A stretch of DNA of 64,000 nt from Alentia gelatinosa (taxonomy: Eukaryota; Annelida; Polychaeta; Phyllodocida; Polynoidae): positions 28,337,716 through 28,401,715 of the forward strand of contig OX465587.1 in the NCBI GenBank assembly GCA_950022655.1, given 5' to 3'. Under the pieces are notes generated by a model. The model ran no database searches. It was not told where the DNA came from and saw only the letters and a program-made list of their open reading frames with translations. The position numbers were made by a program, and so were the translations under genes. This document shows, in pieces, positions 53,419 through 63,081 of the stretch (its first letter is position 1; each line of letters opens with the position of its first letter).

Positions 53419-55605
53419 ATGAATAATGACAATACTATTTTACATATTAAACAGTTCTTTTCCAAATCCAAAATTCAAGGGAAAGCACCAGAACCTTCCA
53501 GCGGTCCTGTAACTTACCCGGGTGCCCCCTTCCAGAACCTAGACCTCATGCGAAAGTTGGGAGACAAGTCCAACTGGACGGCCCCACAGGGGTCAAGCAA
53601 TCTAGAGGGCTTTATAGCAGTGAACGAGATCTCTCTGTCTAAAAGAAATCTGAACAAAGGGTATCATAAAAATAACCTAGACAAGGGGGAGAAAAGGTCA
53701 CTGAGAGAACTGGCCAAAGATCGAGAAATCACGATCAAGCCAGCAGACAAGGGAGGGGGAGTAGTCGTCCTCAACACCACCGATTATGTCGATGAAGCCC
53801 TTAGACAACTAAGGGACACATCGACATACGTTAAAGTCGACACAGACTTGACACCTAAACACAACACGGAGGTAGACAGTTTTATTGAAGGGATGGTAGA
53901 GAGAAAAGAGATCACCGAACGAATGGGGAGGGCGCTCAAGACAAACACACCAAGGGCCCCTCAGGTATACTTTCTACCAAAAATCCACAAAGGACAAATC
54001 CCGCCACCAGGCAGACCAGTGGTCTCAGCCAATGGCTGCCCCACCGAGAAAATTTCGTCATTCGTCGACAACTTCCTGAAGGAAGAAGTCCCGAAAATAA
54101 AATCCTATATAAAGGACACAAACCATTTCCTGACAAAAATCCAGGAAGTGGGCACGATAAACAGTGGTAGTATATTGGGTACAATGGACGTCAGTGCATT
54201 GTACACGAATATACCAAACGACGAGGGTATAGAAACCATCCGTCAGAAACTGGAGAAAACCCGCGGCAAGAATGACCTGCCCAAAACTGAGAGTATCATC
54301 TCCCTACTAGAGATGGTACTCAAGAAGAACAACATACAGTTCAATGGCGAGAACTACCTCCAGATAGGAGGTACGGCGATGGGGACCAAATTAGCCCCAT
54401 CATACGCCAACCTCTTCATGGAACAACTAGAGGAGAAGATGTTGCATGAATACCCACTGAAACCGACGGTTTGGTGGAGATATATCGACGACATCTTCTT
54501 AATCTGGGACCATGGGGAGACCGAACTAGAAAAGTGGCAAAGCTGGATGAACACATATCACAGTATGATAAAGTTCACCACTGAAAACTCACGGGACAAC
54601 GTGATGTTTCTGGACACGAGGATTATCAAAACGGATACGGGACAACTGAAAAGTGACCTATACGTGAAACAGACAGACCGTAACACATATCTGCGCTACG
54701 ACTCTGCACACCCTCCAGCCCAAAAGAAAAGCATACCGTACTCACAACTGCTACGAGTAAAGAGAATATGCACAAACGAGACGGACTACGAGAAGCATGC
54801 CCAACAAAAACTGAACGAGTTCAGACAAAGAGGCTATCCAGAGAAGGTACTCAGAGATTGCAAAACAAAGGCAGACGGCATAGACCGCACGAATCTCTTG
54901 AGCAAACCAAAAAGGCCAAGAGACGAAAAGAAAGGGGAGGAAAAAACATTCCTAATCAGCACGTACCATGAGAAGGAGAATGTCCTACCCAAAATAGTCG
55001 ACGCAAACTGGGAAATACTAGGCAAATCGAAAACGACCAAACCAATCTACGAGAGCAAACTGGTAAAAGGCTACCGTAGACCAAAAAACCTGAAAGACTA
55101 TCTGGTCCGAGCAAAGACATGCTACGGACCGAGCACCAAGGGAAAAACCAAGTTAAAAGACCGGAATGAGTGCACAAAAGAATCTTGCAAATACTGCAAG
55201 CAGATAAGCACGACCGGACAAACCGTGAGTAACATCACAAACAAACGACATCAATCAAAACATGGAGCCACATGCAACAGCTCCAATGTGATCTACTGTA
55301 TCAGCTGCAAGACGTGCAATGCACAATACATAGGTCAAACAAAAAGGAAAATCAAAGATCGCATGCGAGAGCACTTCAGATCAACCATCACGAAAAGCAA
55401 AATCAGTGACGTACCAAAACATTTCAACAAACCTGGTCACAACGGGGCAGACGACATGGAGTTCACGATCATGGACTACATACATCGACACCCGGACAGC
55501 AAGTCAGCAAAAGAACTCCGGCTAAAAATTGAGTACAATTGGATACACCGGATGAAAACACAGGCGCCACAAGGCCTCAACACAATGGACAGTAGATACG
55601 GCTGA
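53419..55605 (+). CDS. Penelope-like reverse transcriptase / GIY-YIG endonuclease
   Basis: A 728-residue protein from the first ATG (53419; an in-frame TGA lies just upstream). It should copy element RNA by target-primed reverse transcription, with the endonuclease nicking the target. Near residue 115 the family's IKPADKGGG block is present. RT motif A has the catalytic Asp in TMDVSALYTNIP (residue 257). Motif B is GGTAMGTKLAP (about 318-327). Motif C is WRYIDDIF, with the YIDD tetrad at 355-358. MFLDTRI follows. A cysteine cluster C-x4-C-x2-C at 585-593 precedes the GIY-YIG domain: IYCISCKTC...QYIGQT at about 625-641, an Arg-rich helix near 648-654 and the catalytic Glu in KIEYNWIHRMKT at about 705. 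EN+ family members are usually around 750-850 residues, so the N-terminus may be slightly short. No stops or frameshifts, so it may be a young copy. Confidence 0.92.
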   Translation: MNNDNTILHIKQFFSKSKIQGKAPEPSSGPVTYPGAPFQNLDLMRKLGDKSNWTAPQGSSNLEGFIAVNEISLSKRNLNKGYHKNNLDKGEKRSLRELAKDREITIKPADKGGGVVVLNTTDYVDEALRQLRDTSTYVKVDTDLTPKHNTEVDSFIEGMVERKEITERMGRALKTNTPRAPQVYFLPKIHKGQIPPPGRPVVSANGCPTEKISSFVDNFLKEEVPKIKSYIKDTNHFLTKIQEVGTINSGSILGTMDVSALYTNIPNDEGIETIRQKLEKTRGKNDLPKTESIISLLEMVLKKNNIQFNGENYLQIGGTAMGTKLAPSYANLFMEQLEEKMLHEYPLKPTVWWRYIDDIFLIWDHGETELEKWQSWMNTYHSMIKFTTENSRDNVMFLDTRIIKTDTGQLKSDLYVKQTDRNTYLRYDSAHPPAQKKSIPYSQLLRVKRICTNETDYEKHAQQKLNEFRQRGYPEKVLRDCKTKADGIDRTNLLSKPKRPRDEKKGEEKTFLISTYHEKENVLPKIVDANWEILGKSKTTKPIYESKLVKGYRRPKNLKDYLVRAKTCYGPSTKGKTKLKDRNECTKESCKYCKQISTTGQTVSNITNKRHQSKHGATCNSSNVIYCISCKTCNAQYIGQTKRKIKDRMREHFRSTITKSKISDVPKHFNKPGHNGADDMEFTIMDYIHRHPDSKSAKELRLKIEYNWIHRMKTQAPQGLNTMDSRYG

Positions 55606-55830
55606 TAGAACTACATAATGCCACGTCCAAAATTGTTTTTAAATACCGTACGGTCGAACACACCCGCACCCGGGATAGCGAGACCAACACGTTACGCAGA
55701 AAGGTTCTTGATACCATGAATTACATTCAACTCTATCACCACGAGGCGACTGAAATGTGACGGCGTCGAGAAAACAAACATTCCCCAAAATCACCGACAC
55801 GCACCAAAAATACATTAAAATAATAATGGC

Positions 55831-55890
55831 GATCGGCCAATCATAGCCTGATGATATTGAACGCAATTGAAACTGCTAGTATGGCCCAGG
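55831..55890 (+). ncRNA. Hammerhead-ribozyme-like core downstream of the PLE ORF
   Basis: CTGATGA at 55848-55854 is followed by ATTG-AACG-CAAT, a four-pair stem with a tetraloop (55856-55867), then GAAA at 55869-55872. Next, ACT-GCT-AGT can form a minimal stem III, ending in GTA, an allowed NUH cleavage triplet. Hammerheads are known in Penelope-like elements, which makes the location meaningful. Against it, stem I is poor: GGCCA at 55834 pairs with TGGCC after GTA only with an 8-nt bulge next to the core. It may be degenerate or coincidental. Confidence 0.35.
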
Positions 55891-56415
55891 ACATCTAAAC
55901 CACCTGGGAGAAACATTGCACACCACTGGAAAACAAATGGGAAGACAACAGAACAAAACTCTGATCCCCTTCCCATAATGAGGTCAAATACAGACAGACG
56001 GCGCCACCAGAACAGTACGTTCTGGTCCCCACCCCACACAGAGACCCAGTCACATAAACAACAGGCCTAACCATAGGCTGAGACAGGTTCCCGCCGCTCT
56101 TTGTCTTAATCTGCACCAATTAGGGTCAGCATGTAACATCATGTGACTGACCACAACCAGTGGAAGCCGTGCTTTGAAGGTGACAGGAATAAATTAACTC
56201 ACTCGCCGCCCGCCTGCCGAGAGAACGCCGTCACATACTAGCAGTCGCTTAAGCGGATCGCTCGTCTTTTTCCCACAATACTATTTTACCATTAAAATGT
56301 GCCTGTTAGACAGGACATTCAAAGGTATTGGATTGAGATTGTATTCAAAGCGGATGCCAGAGATATGATTCTACACGCGGTGTTATCGACATTATATACT
56401 GTAACTGTATCATAA

Positions 56416-56784
56416 TTAGTATGAAACAAACGAGAGTTAGCCTCGTCAATGTTTATGCCACGATGGGCAGGTTGTGTATTACTCCACGAGGCGTTAGCCG
56501 AGTTTAGTGAGTAGCAGACCTGACCAGAGTGGTATAAATATTGACAAGGCTAACTCGAGTTCGGTTTCATATTTATCCTACCCCATCTCACCGATATACA
56601 AAGAATATTTGTAATTATCCATGTTAGTAGTTATCAATGCTGCCGGATCTACTTTCGTTATCTCGTCCCTGATTGGTCCGATTTTTTATTCACCTCGGTG
56701 CATAAATAACACTTTATTCAACGCTCCGTCAAATACATTGAGTCAATGTTAAACCTATGGCGCTTTTTATTAGGGGTAGGATAA
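56416..56784 (+). mobile_element. Family C element
   Basis: TTAGTATGAAACAAACGAGA start, centre CTCCACGAGGCGTTAGCCGA, inner TTTATCCTACCCC, outer GGGGTAGGATAA. The tail module closely matches the 15.3-kb copy (CGGATCTACTTTCGTTATCT, TGATTGGTCCGAT). Confidence 0.78.
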
Positions 56785-57855
56785 TGCCTAGTATCAAAAA
56801 GCTAGATGTTACTAGCAACTAACGAATAGTAATCTATTATATTTACTGTATGATTCAATATGGAAATGTTTTGTTTAAGCATTTGTAATATTTTCTGTGA
56901 CAACATTGTAAACTGAGTTCGTATGCAAACCAGTACTATGGCACTTATCGGACTCAGTATAAACAACGATAAAAAAAAAAGATAAAAAAAAAGTCTAGAT
57001 GTCTGAATCAAGAATGTATTTCCCGTATGCCATGATTTTAAAATCTGTATACAATGTATTTGAAATACAATGGCCATGGTATCTGGCAGGTTTATTGGGA
57101 CTTTGTATGGATGATAAAAATTCTCTCATATAGAACGTCATGTTATCTCATATTCAGAAAAAATCTATTTAGCAATGAAAGCAGGCAGAGAGGGAAAGAT
57201 TGAAAGGTTTTAATAACCAATCTTTTGTATCATTCAAGTGTATTCCTTTTCAAAATTTTTCAAATCAAAAATGACAATAATTTATCTCAAATCTTCTTTT
57301 TTTTTATATCACGAGCTTTGCTCTATTTATTGAACTGAATTGATTTGCGATACAGTACAATCCATCAGTAAGTTATAAGGGAGCTATGCATCCGTGTACA
57401 ATCGTATATCCTAGTGGCTACAGGTGATCAATCCAACGTTGACAGTGCTTGAAAAAATTATGCAAGATGCTGAAGGTACCTGATATAAACTAAGTACTCC
57501 ATTTACCTATACAATGCAATATCACTTTATCGTAGGTGAGGGCAGAAGCTGGGCCAAAATTCAGAAAGTTCTAATCTCCCTCCCTTTCCTGCCCAGAAGA
57601 GAAAAACTAGAGGAGGCCCCCTTGCCTACCCCTTAGTTCTGTTTACGCATAAGCTTACCAGACAACTTCTATTATAAAAAACAAAAAATCCTTACCCCTG
57701 CCCTGAACCACAAGTAGAGGAAGCTCTATTTTCCATTTTCATCCTTTTCTGAGAACATAAAAACACACATTATCGAATCTTCTTCATCTTCAAAGAATAT
57801 TTGCCAGTTGATTTAGTTGCACAAGGGAATGTTCAGACAATATCTGAACTGCGTA
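56785..57855. other. Unassigned AT-rich stretch with repeat Q traces
   Basis: 56990-57120 weakly matches repeat Q (GCCATGATTTTAAAATCTG, TGGTATCTGGCAGGTTT). A T-run at 57296 and the word AATCTTCTT at 57290 and 57775 hint at, but do not establish, another retroposed insert. No gene. Confidence 0.4.
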
Positions 57856-58072
57856 GTTAATTTATCATCTCATGGTACATTTATCATACTAAGAAAGAAA
57901 TTGATGAGTCCCCACTTGCCATCTCGTTTGGAGAGCTTCAGAATATTCCCTCGGCTATCGCCTCGTACATATTACTGCACACTCCAAACTCGATGGCTAA
58001 CGAGGACACAGACCAAACACTCATCAATTTCTTTCTTAGTATGATAAATGTACCATGAGATGATAAATTAAC
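57856..58072. mobile_element. Foldback element L with essentially perfect arms
   Basis: The terminal ~55 bp (GTTAATTTATCATCTCATGG ... AAGAAAGAAATTGATGAGT) are repeated inverted without a visible mismatch. The inner arms GCCATCTCGTTTGGAG and CTCCAAACTCGATGGC diverge slightly around the centre CCCTCGGCTATCGCCTCG. Perfect outer arms suggest a recent insertion. No coding capacity. Confidence 0.82.
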
Positions 58073-58420
58073 GACGCATTTTTAGATAAGTGCGGGTGGG
58101 GGCGGGATGGTAAAATGAATCCTTGATGAAATATTTAATGGAAAATTTGGATAATGTAAATCGGCAACACACGGCTGAATGCTTTCTCACCTCATAGTAA
58201 AAGTTCACGGTAAGTATAACGATCGACATCTCAGGTTAATTGAAGAAATATGACCAGGAGGCTCTTAGAGATATAAAGACTAATCATTTTAAAATTGATT
58301 TTAATTAGCTCTTCATGACGACCTCATACCACAGAACGCATTAGGATCTTCTGTTGTTTCATGTAACCTGAATCACCATTTGGCGAACTTGTCCCAGGCA
58401 AATTACGTCATTACCCTATA
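58073..58420. other. Unassigned stretch with a family E fragment
   Basis: 58383-58412 (GGCGAACTTGTCCCAGGCAA) is the family E internal word. Nothing else recognised. Confidence 0.4.
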
Positions 58421-58844
58421 GTCCTGCAGTCAGAGCCAGTCTGAAGGGTCAGGTGTGTTTGGTAGTACATACGATATTTTAGGATTGTTTCTAGGGCTCC
58501 TGAATCTTCTGATTCCGAATCTGCTTCGTGCCAGTTTGTAGGGGCTCAGCATTTTGAGTTATAACCATTTTAAAATAAAAAATAATTTAATTCTAAGAAA
58601 ATTTGGCCTATGGTTCACTCTGTCAAATCTATGATTGTTTAGTCGTTCTAGGCTTACTAAGCACTTAACTGAATACTGATGATATCTCAGACCAAGATAA
58701 TTAACTATAGTGCTATTTTAATTATTTCATAAACTTAAATTAATTAATCATGGACAGTTTCAATACAGATTTTACAATGTGAATCCTACCAGCCATTGAG
58801 ATAAAAACCTGTATTGTATTAATAGACAATAATCGATGGTTTTG

Positions 58845-59140
58845 TGGACAGGCAGCTGTAGGCCATGAGTGGTTGATACATAGCAATACATGAATGCTAG
58901 TTAGTGTATTACGACATCAACCTCGAGGTGTCTACACAGCCACATATTCACAAACCATTGTTTTTTGCATTCATTACAAGTCCATCTTTTTGAATAACTG
59001 AAACCCCTGAGTTGCCATATCAAAGGGTATAGTAATAGGGACTACTTTTTTGCTCTATAACACAAAGGTACTATTTTCCCCATATACCATGGTCTCCATA
59101 CATTTTCAATGGGGTCTTTGCATACCATGTAATATAGGCC
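58845..59140. repeat. Dispersed repeat Q, copy 2
   Basis: CATCAACCTCGAGG, CATCTTTTTGAATAA, TGCCATATCAAAGGGTAT, ATACCATGG and TACATTTTCAATGGGG in the same order as 39780-40140. Its edge ACATGAATGCTAGTTAGTGT is a decayed form of the small palindrome in copy 1. Confidence 0.6.
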
Positions 59141-60067
59141 TGAACTTCCTTAGTATAATTTTACAGACTAATGAAGGACAGGTCTTAATACAATTCAGTG
59201 TTGCTAGAATTAAAGGATAAAGAAACTCTGCCCCTGGTATTTTTTTCTCCATAGACTTAACATTGGGAACTTGTATCCAACACCCATGAGATATTTAGGC
59301 AAAATATCCAATGGGGGATTATGTCACAATTATGTGAAGGGTGAGACAGAAACCCATTCAAGTTTAGGGTCAGAGCTTACAATGTTCCTGTTATTTTCTG
59401 GATCTGAATACATGACCCTGGACCTTTACTGTGAGGTGTTTACACCTGGGACATGTTTGAGGATCCAGATAGTCATGTTTGCAGGAACAGCGTTTTATTT
59501 TACTTTATATTTCAAAAACATTCAAATCTTATTGGGGAACTTAGCGTGGAGGGTAGGAGTTAGTATGGTCTGTCATGTCTCTCCCTACACTCTCAGTGAA
59601 GCCCTGTCCCACCCCTACGCCTCCCCGTGTGTACCCCTGCCGTACCCCGGCCGCCCCCCGCTCTCATGAGCACTCAGTGTTGTTGGTAAAGGCTGTGGAT
59701 ATATCACTATAACTCATTATATAAATATAAATTGTAGAGCCTCAGGATTTTATAATCAAAATTGATAATATAACATTGGATTTTCCATATACAAAGGACT
59801 TAACCCTATCGCGCCGGGTAACAGCAGCTGGGCTATAGTCGTGGAACCGGGTACTAGTGCCAGTAAATGCCGCTAGAGGTCGAGTACATAGGCCTATTGT
59901 GAAAATTCTGTTTTTGGATCATGTGACATTACACATGATACTTATCATTATTTTTCATTTAACTTAGAAAAATCAAATATGATGTTATATCTACATTCTC
60001 CGAAAGTTTAATATTTATTAAGCCATTATTTTCAATTTTATTCAAAAAAACGTATATCTTGCAAATG
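59141..60067. other. Unassigned stretch inside the inverted-repeat segment
   Basis: A 132-codon frame (59271-59669) starts with a non-ATG codon and has no recognisable domain; its last 30 codons are a Pro-rich read-through of GC-rich DNA. The rest is AT-rich. Confidence 0.4.
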
Positions 60068-60992
60068 ATGCCTCAAGGCATCACCCGGCCAGCACCGGTT
60101 GATGCCTTATTTATATCAATGATCTTGAAACTAGCTTGAGGGGAGAGATAGGCCAGGAGGACACCCACTGTCTACTATACGCAGACGATACTGTGCTGTT
60201 TAGGTCAGGAAACAGCCCTCGAGACATATGTAAGGAAATGCAGATTGACTTGAACAATGTTTACCGATGGTGCAGTGCAAATAAGTTGACGATAAACACT
60301 AAGAAAACAAAATCAGTATTATATGGCACTAACCAAAAACTGAAAAAGTATGCTCGAGAAGACTGTATGCTGACGTTGAATACTGAAATAATTTGGTGGG
60401 TGCCCTCCTATAGGTATTTTGGGGTGGCTGTAGACCAAAACCTCAACTACAAAGCACATTTGAGTAACCTCAGAGGGCAAGTTCTTCACAAACTGTATAT
60501 ACTCAAGAAAATCAGGCCTTATATTACTGAAAATGCAGGATTAAGGATATATAAAACGATGTTGCTCCCTGTAATAGACTATGGAGATATATTATATGGA
60601 AACACCAATCTCACTGAAAGACATAAACTCCCCAAACTCCAAAATACAGCCCTGAGGATAATCCTAAAGGCCCCCCCACTTACCCATGTTACTACCTTAC
60701 ACCGATCACTACAACTACCATACTTCGAAGACTGCAGAGTAGCACATGTACTGAACTATATGTATGTTAAATCGAGGGAGGAGGGTATCCTGCAGAACCC
60801 GCGAGAACTACCAGAGCTACTATGGCTCCGTTATTAAAGATCAAAACCCCGCGCATAACCACATACACCAGAAATATTATGTACTATGGAGCCCAGCTCT
60901 GGAATAATTTAAAACCTGAAATCAGGAATACTGACACATTGGATAACTTTAAAATACTCAAAAAACGATTTCTACTAACGAAAGTACCATAA
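60068..60992 (+). pseudogene. 5'-truncated, frameshifted LINE reverse transcriptase (Jockey/CR1 type)
   Basis: The remnant starts at an MPQG-like word (60068) in one frame. It continues in a second frame from about 60106 with YINDLETSLRG and the RT catalytic block LLYADDTVLF (YADD at 60178-60189). WCSANKLTINTKKTKS, IRPYITENAGLRIYKTMLLP and YGDILYGNT follow, the usual thumb region of non-LTR RTs. That frame ends at 60837. A third frame then supplies the C-terminus (YYGAQLWNNLKPEIRNTDTL) to a TAA at 60990. Endonuclease and N-terminal RT motifs are missing. Two frameshifts make it inactive. LINE copies are commonly truncated at the 5' end, consistent with this structure. Confidence 0.85.
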
Positions 60993-61350
60993 CTACAAAT
61001 TGTGGTTCTCGCGTTCCTTCCTTCAGCTTATACCCTCTCTGCGATTCTTGATGAAAAGTAAAATTCAAACCATTCTCACTGTGTTTGTACTATCGCTGAA
61101 TTAATATGTAACAACATAAGATTACATTTAATTTATAATGTTATTCCAAGATGTATTATGGAAGGGTACCACTAGCTCGTTATATAGCCTCTCTCGCTTT
61201 TCTATGTTGAATGTGTACATAAGTTGCGCACTATTTGCTGCATGTAAAATCTTCAAACAAATTATGAAATGGAATACTTAAATCTGGGCATACATTGAAA
61301 CCAGCTGTAATAGCTGAGTATAATCCCAGTCTAAATAAAAGTTAAAAAAC
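60993..61350 (+). mobile_element. Probable LINE 3' UTR and short A-rich tail
   Basis: After the LINE stop codon, about 350 bp of non-coding sequence lead to CTAAATAAAAGTTAAAAAAC at 61331-61350, a polyadenylation-like signal and short A-run, which probably marks the 3' end. The target duplication was not found. Confidence 0.45.
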
Positions 61351-61680
61351 CTTAGTTTGACCTGCACCTGATGTTTCAAGGTCAAATATACTATCAATCT
61401 TCCCAATAGTTTTTTTTTATCAATTAAGAGATTCCTTTTAGAATAACTAATAAAATATGATTTGCTATGAAGTTGAGTTGAAATAAATATATTTTTTTAA
61501 TTATTTATTTATTTTTTCATATCTTTATTTAAAACGCTCATATCTCAAAATGCTGAGCCTGTACAAACTGGCACGAAGCAGATTTGAAATCAGAAGATTC
61601 AGAAGCTCTAGAATCAATAAAAAAACCATCGTATGTACTCCAAAACACACTTCACCTGGCCTGCTCCTGGACTACTACCC

Positions 61681-62197
61681 CTGGATGAAAGTAGAGAAGC
61701 AGTAGCTGGGAGAATAAAATTTTATTGAATTTTATGTAGTAAAGTAGTAGAAAACTTTATATCGACCTTACTGGACGACATATTAAAATGAAATATTAAT
61801 ATGAAGTAAGTAATAATACATGAACTAATGGACTGTAGAAACTTAGTCAATTAAGAGAATGTTAAGTAATAAAATGTAATACAATGTTGAATTGTATGAA
61901 GTAAAATACAATGAAATTGTATAATATAATAAAAATGGGTCCTACGTGAGTAGGTGAAAAGAGAAGAGGTTGAGGGTGGGTGGGACGAGAAAAGTCCGGA
62001 GTACGTGTGTACTGCAGCGAGGTTGGAGTTGCCGCGACATTTTCATGATGGCCTCCATCACCCCGTCGATTTTCGTGGTCATCGCCGTCATGTTGGTCTC
62101 GAGGGCGACGATCCTGGACGTTTTTACGGACGAGCCGTGCTCGGATACGGACTCCAATGGCAATGACTACCCCTGACCAAAGGCCATGAGTAACCAA
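61681..62197 (-). other. AT-rich stretch then a coding-like minus-strand patch
   Basis: On the minus strand 62163-61942 encodes a 73-residue frame with a heptad-like stretch (RIVALETNMTAMTTKIDGVM...). It resembles the coiled coil of a retroelement ORF1 or gag product, but no other domain is present and the frame has no partner. GC content jumps sharply at about 61960, suggesting inserted sequence. Confidence 0.3.
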
Positions 62198-62645
62198 TAC
62201 CTCGGCCCGTGTCGGCCACCCCATCAAGCACCATCTACCAACTTGTCCCAGGCAAATTACATAATACCTCGGCCCGTGTCGGCCACCCCATCAAGCACCA
62301 TCTACCAACTTGTCCCAGGCAAATTACGTAATACCTCGACCCGTGTCGGCCACCCCATCAAGCACCATCTACCAACTTGTCCCAGGCAAATTACGTAATA
62401 CCTCGACCCGTGTCAGCCACCCCATCAAGCACCATCTACCAACTTGTCCCAGGCAAATTACGTAATACCTCGACCCGTGTCGGCCACCCCATCAAGCACC
62501 ATCTACCAACTTGTCCCAGGCAAATTACGTAATACCTCGACCCGTGTCGGCCACCCCATCAAGCACCATCTACCAACTTGTCCCAGGCAAATTACGTAAT
62601 ACCTCGACCCGTGTCGGCCACCCCATCAAGCACCATCTACCAACG
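62198..62645. repeat. 67-bp array, seven copies, inside a family E element
   Basis: Seven almost identical 67-bp units (ACCTCGACCCGTGTCGGCCA, CATCTACCAACTTGTCCCAG, GCAAATTACGTAAT). The last part equals the family E internal word GGCAAATTACGTAAC, and a family E right half follows directly, so an internal element segment has been amplified. Very low divergence implies recent expansion. Confidence 0.9.
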
Positions 62646-62905
62646 TTCTGTTGTCGGCAACTATCAACATGTCAATGAACCTTTGACCACCGATTTAGGA
62701 ACATAGAAACCACAACTTGTCGGCAACAAAATAACATCTGAAGGAGGTGGTTCACTAATCGTTGCCTGACCCTTGCCTAGTTTTGCTGCATCTACCGACT
62801 AGGGCTGACTTCGTTAGGATGCCTCGTCTGAGATAAATTACTGCCCGTTTGTCGCCGACAAAGGTACAAAAATGTTCAGAAATCGGTAGATGTGCATTGG
62901 GCTTT
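62646..62905. mobile_element. Family E element, right half
   Basis: GAACATAGAAACCACAAC, TTGCCTAGTTTTGCTGCATC and GTAGATGTGCATTGGGCTTT match the complete copies. Confidence 0.65.
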
Positions 62906-63081
62906 AGTACAGACAGATAAGATAAAGGCATACTTCTTTCTCTGTTTTTTTGTGTGCAAAGCATTACATTTCTCCATACAGTTGTACATGGTTTTTTTTC
63001 GTTGAATCTTCACATTTTCTTAACAATCAACCCTTCAAGAGCCACACATCATTTACCATGTATCCATACTACAGCAGACAC

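Larger units (their letters stand above)
53271..56290 (+). mobile_element. Penelope-like element (EN+), coding region intact
   Basis: Outer limits are approximate. The unit holds one long ORF (53419-55605), a ~650-bp trailing region and, at 55831-55890, a hammerhead-like core. Upstream sequence up to 53270 belongs to a LINE remnant. I could not identify the pseudo-LTR duplication expected for a full-length Penelope-like element, so the copy may be 5'-truncated. Confidence 0.75.
58421..61680. mobile_element. 3.3-kb segment bounded by ~150-bp inverted repeats
   Basis: The left arm 58421-58590 (AGTACATACGAT, CTGAATCTTCTGATT, CTGCTTCGTGCCAGTTTGTA, GCTCAGCATTTTGAG) recurs inverted at about 61525-61680 with roughly 75-80% identity by eye. 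Enclosed are repeat Q copy 2 (58845-59140), a featureless 132-codon frame and a broken LINE. It could be an old DNA transposon that collected insertions, or two opposing copies of one repeat. Confidence 0.55.

Noticed and set aside
53000..56300. Pseudo-LTR duplication of the Penelope-like element
   Set aside because: No direct repeat between the upstream and downstream flanks could be found by eye; upstream DNA is a LINE remnant.
57288..57785. Third retroposed insertion (T-run with AATCTTCTT on both sides)
   Set aside because: The candidate duplication is only 9 bp of low-complexity sequence and no AATAAA is placed correctly.
59271..59669. 132-codon open frame as a host gene
   Set aside because: It starts at TTG, lacks any domain and ends in proline-rich read-through of GC-rich sequence inside an inverted-repeat segment.
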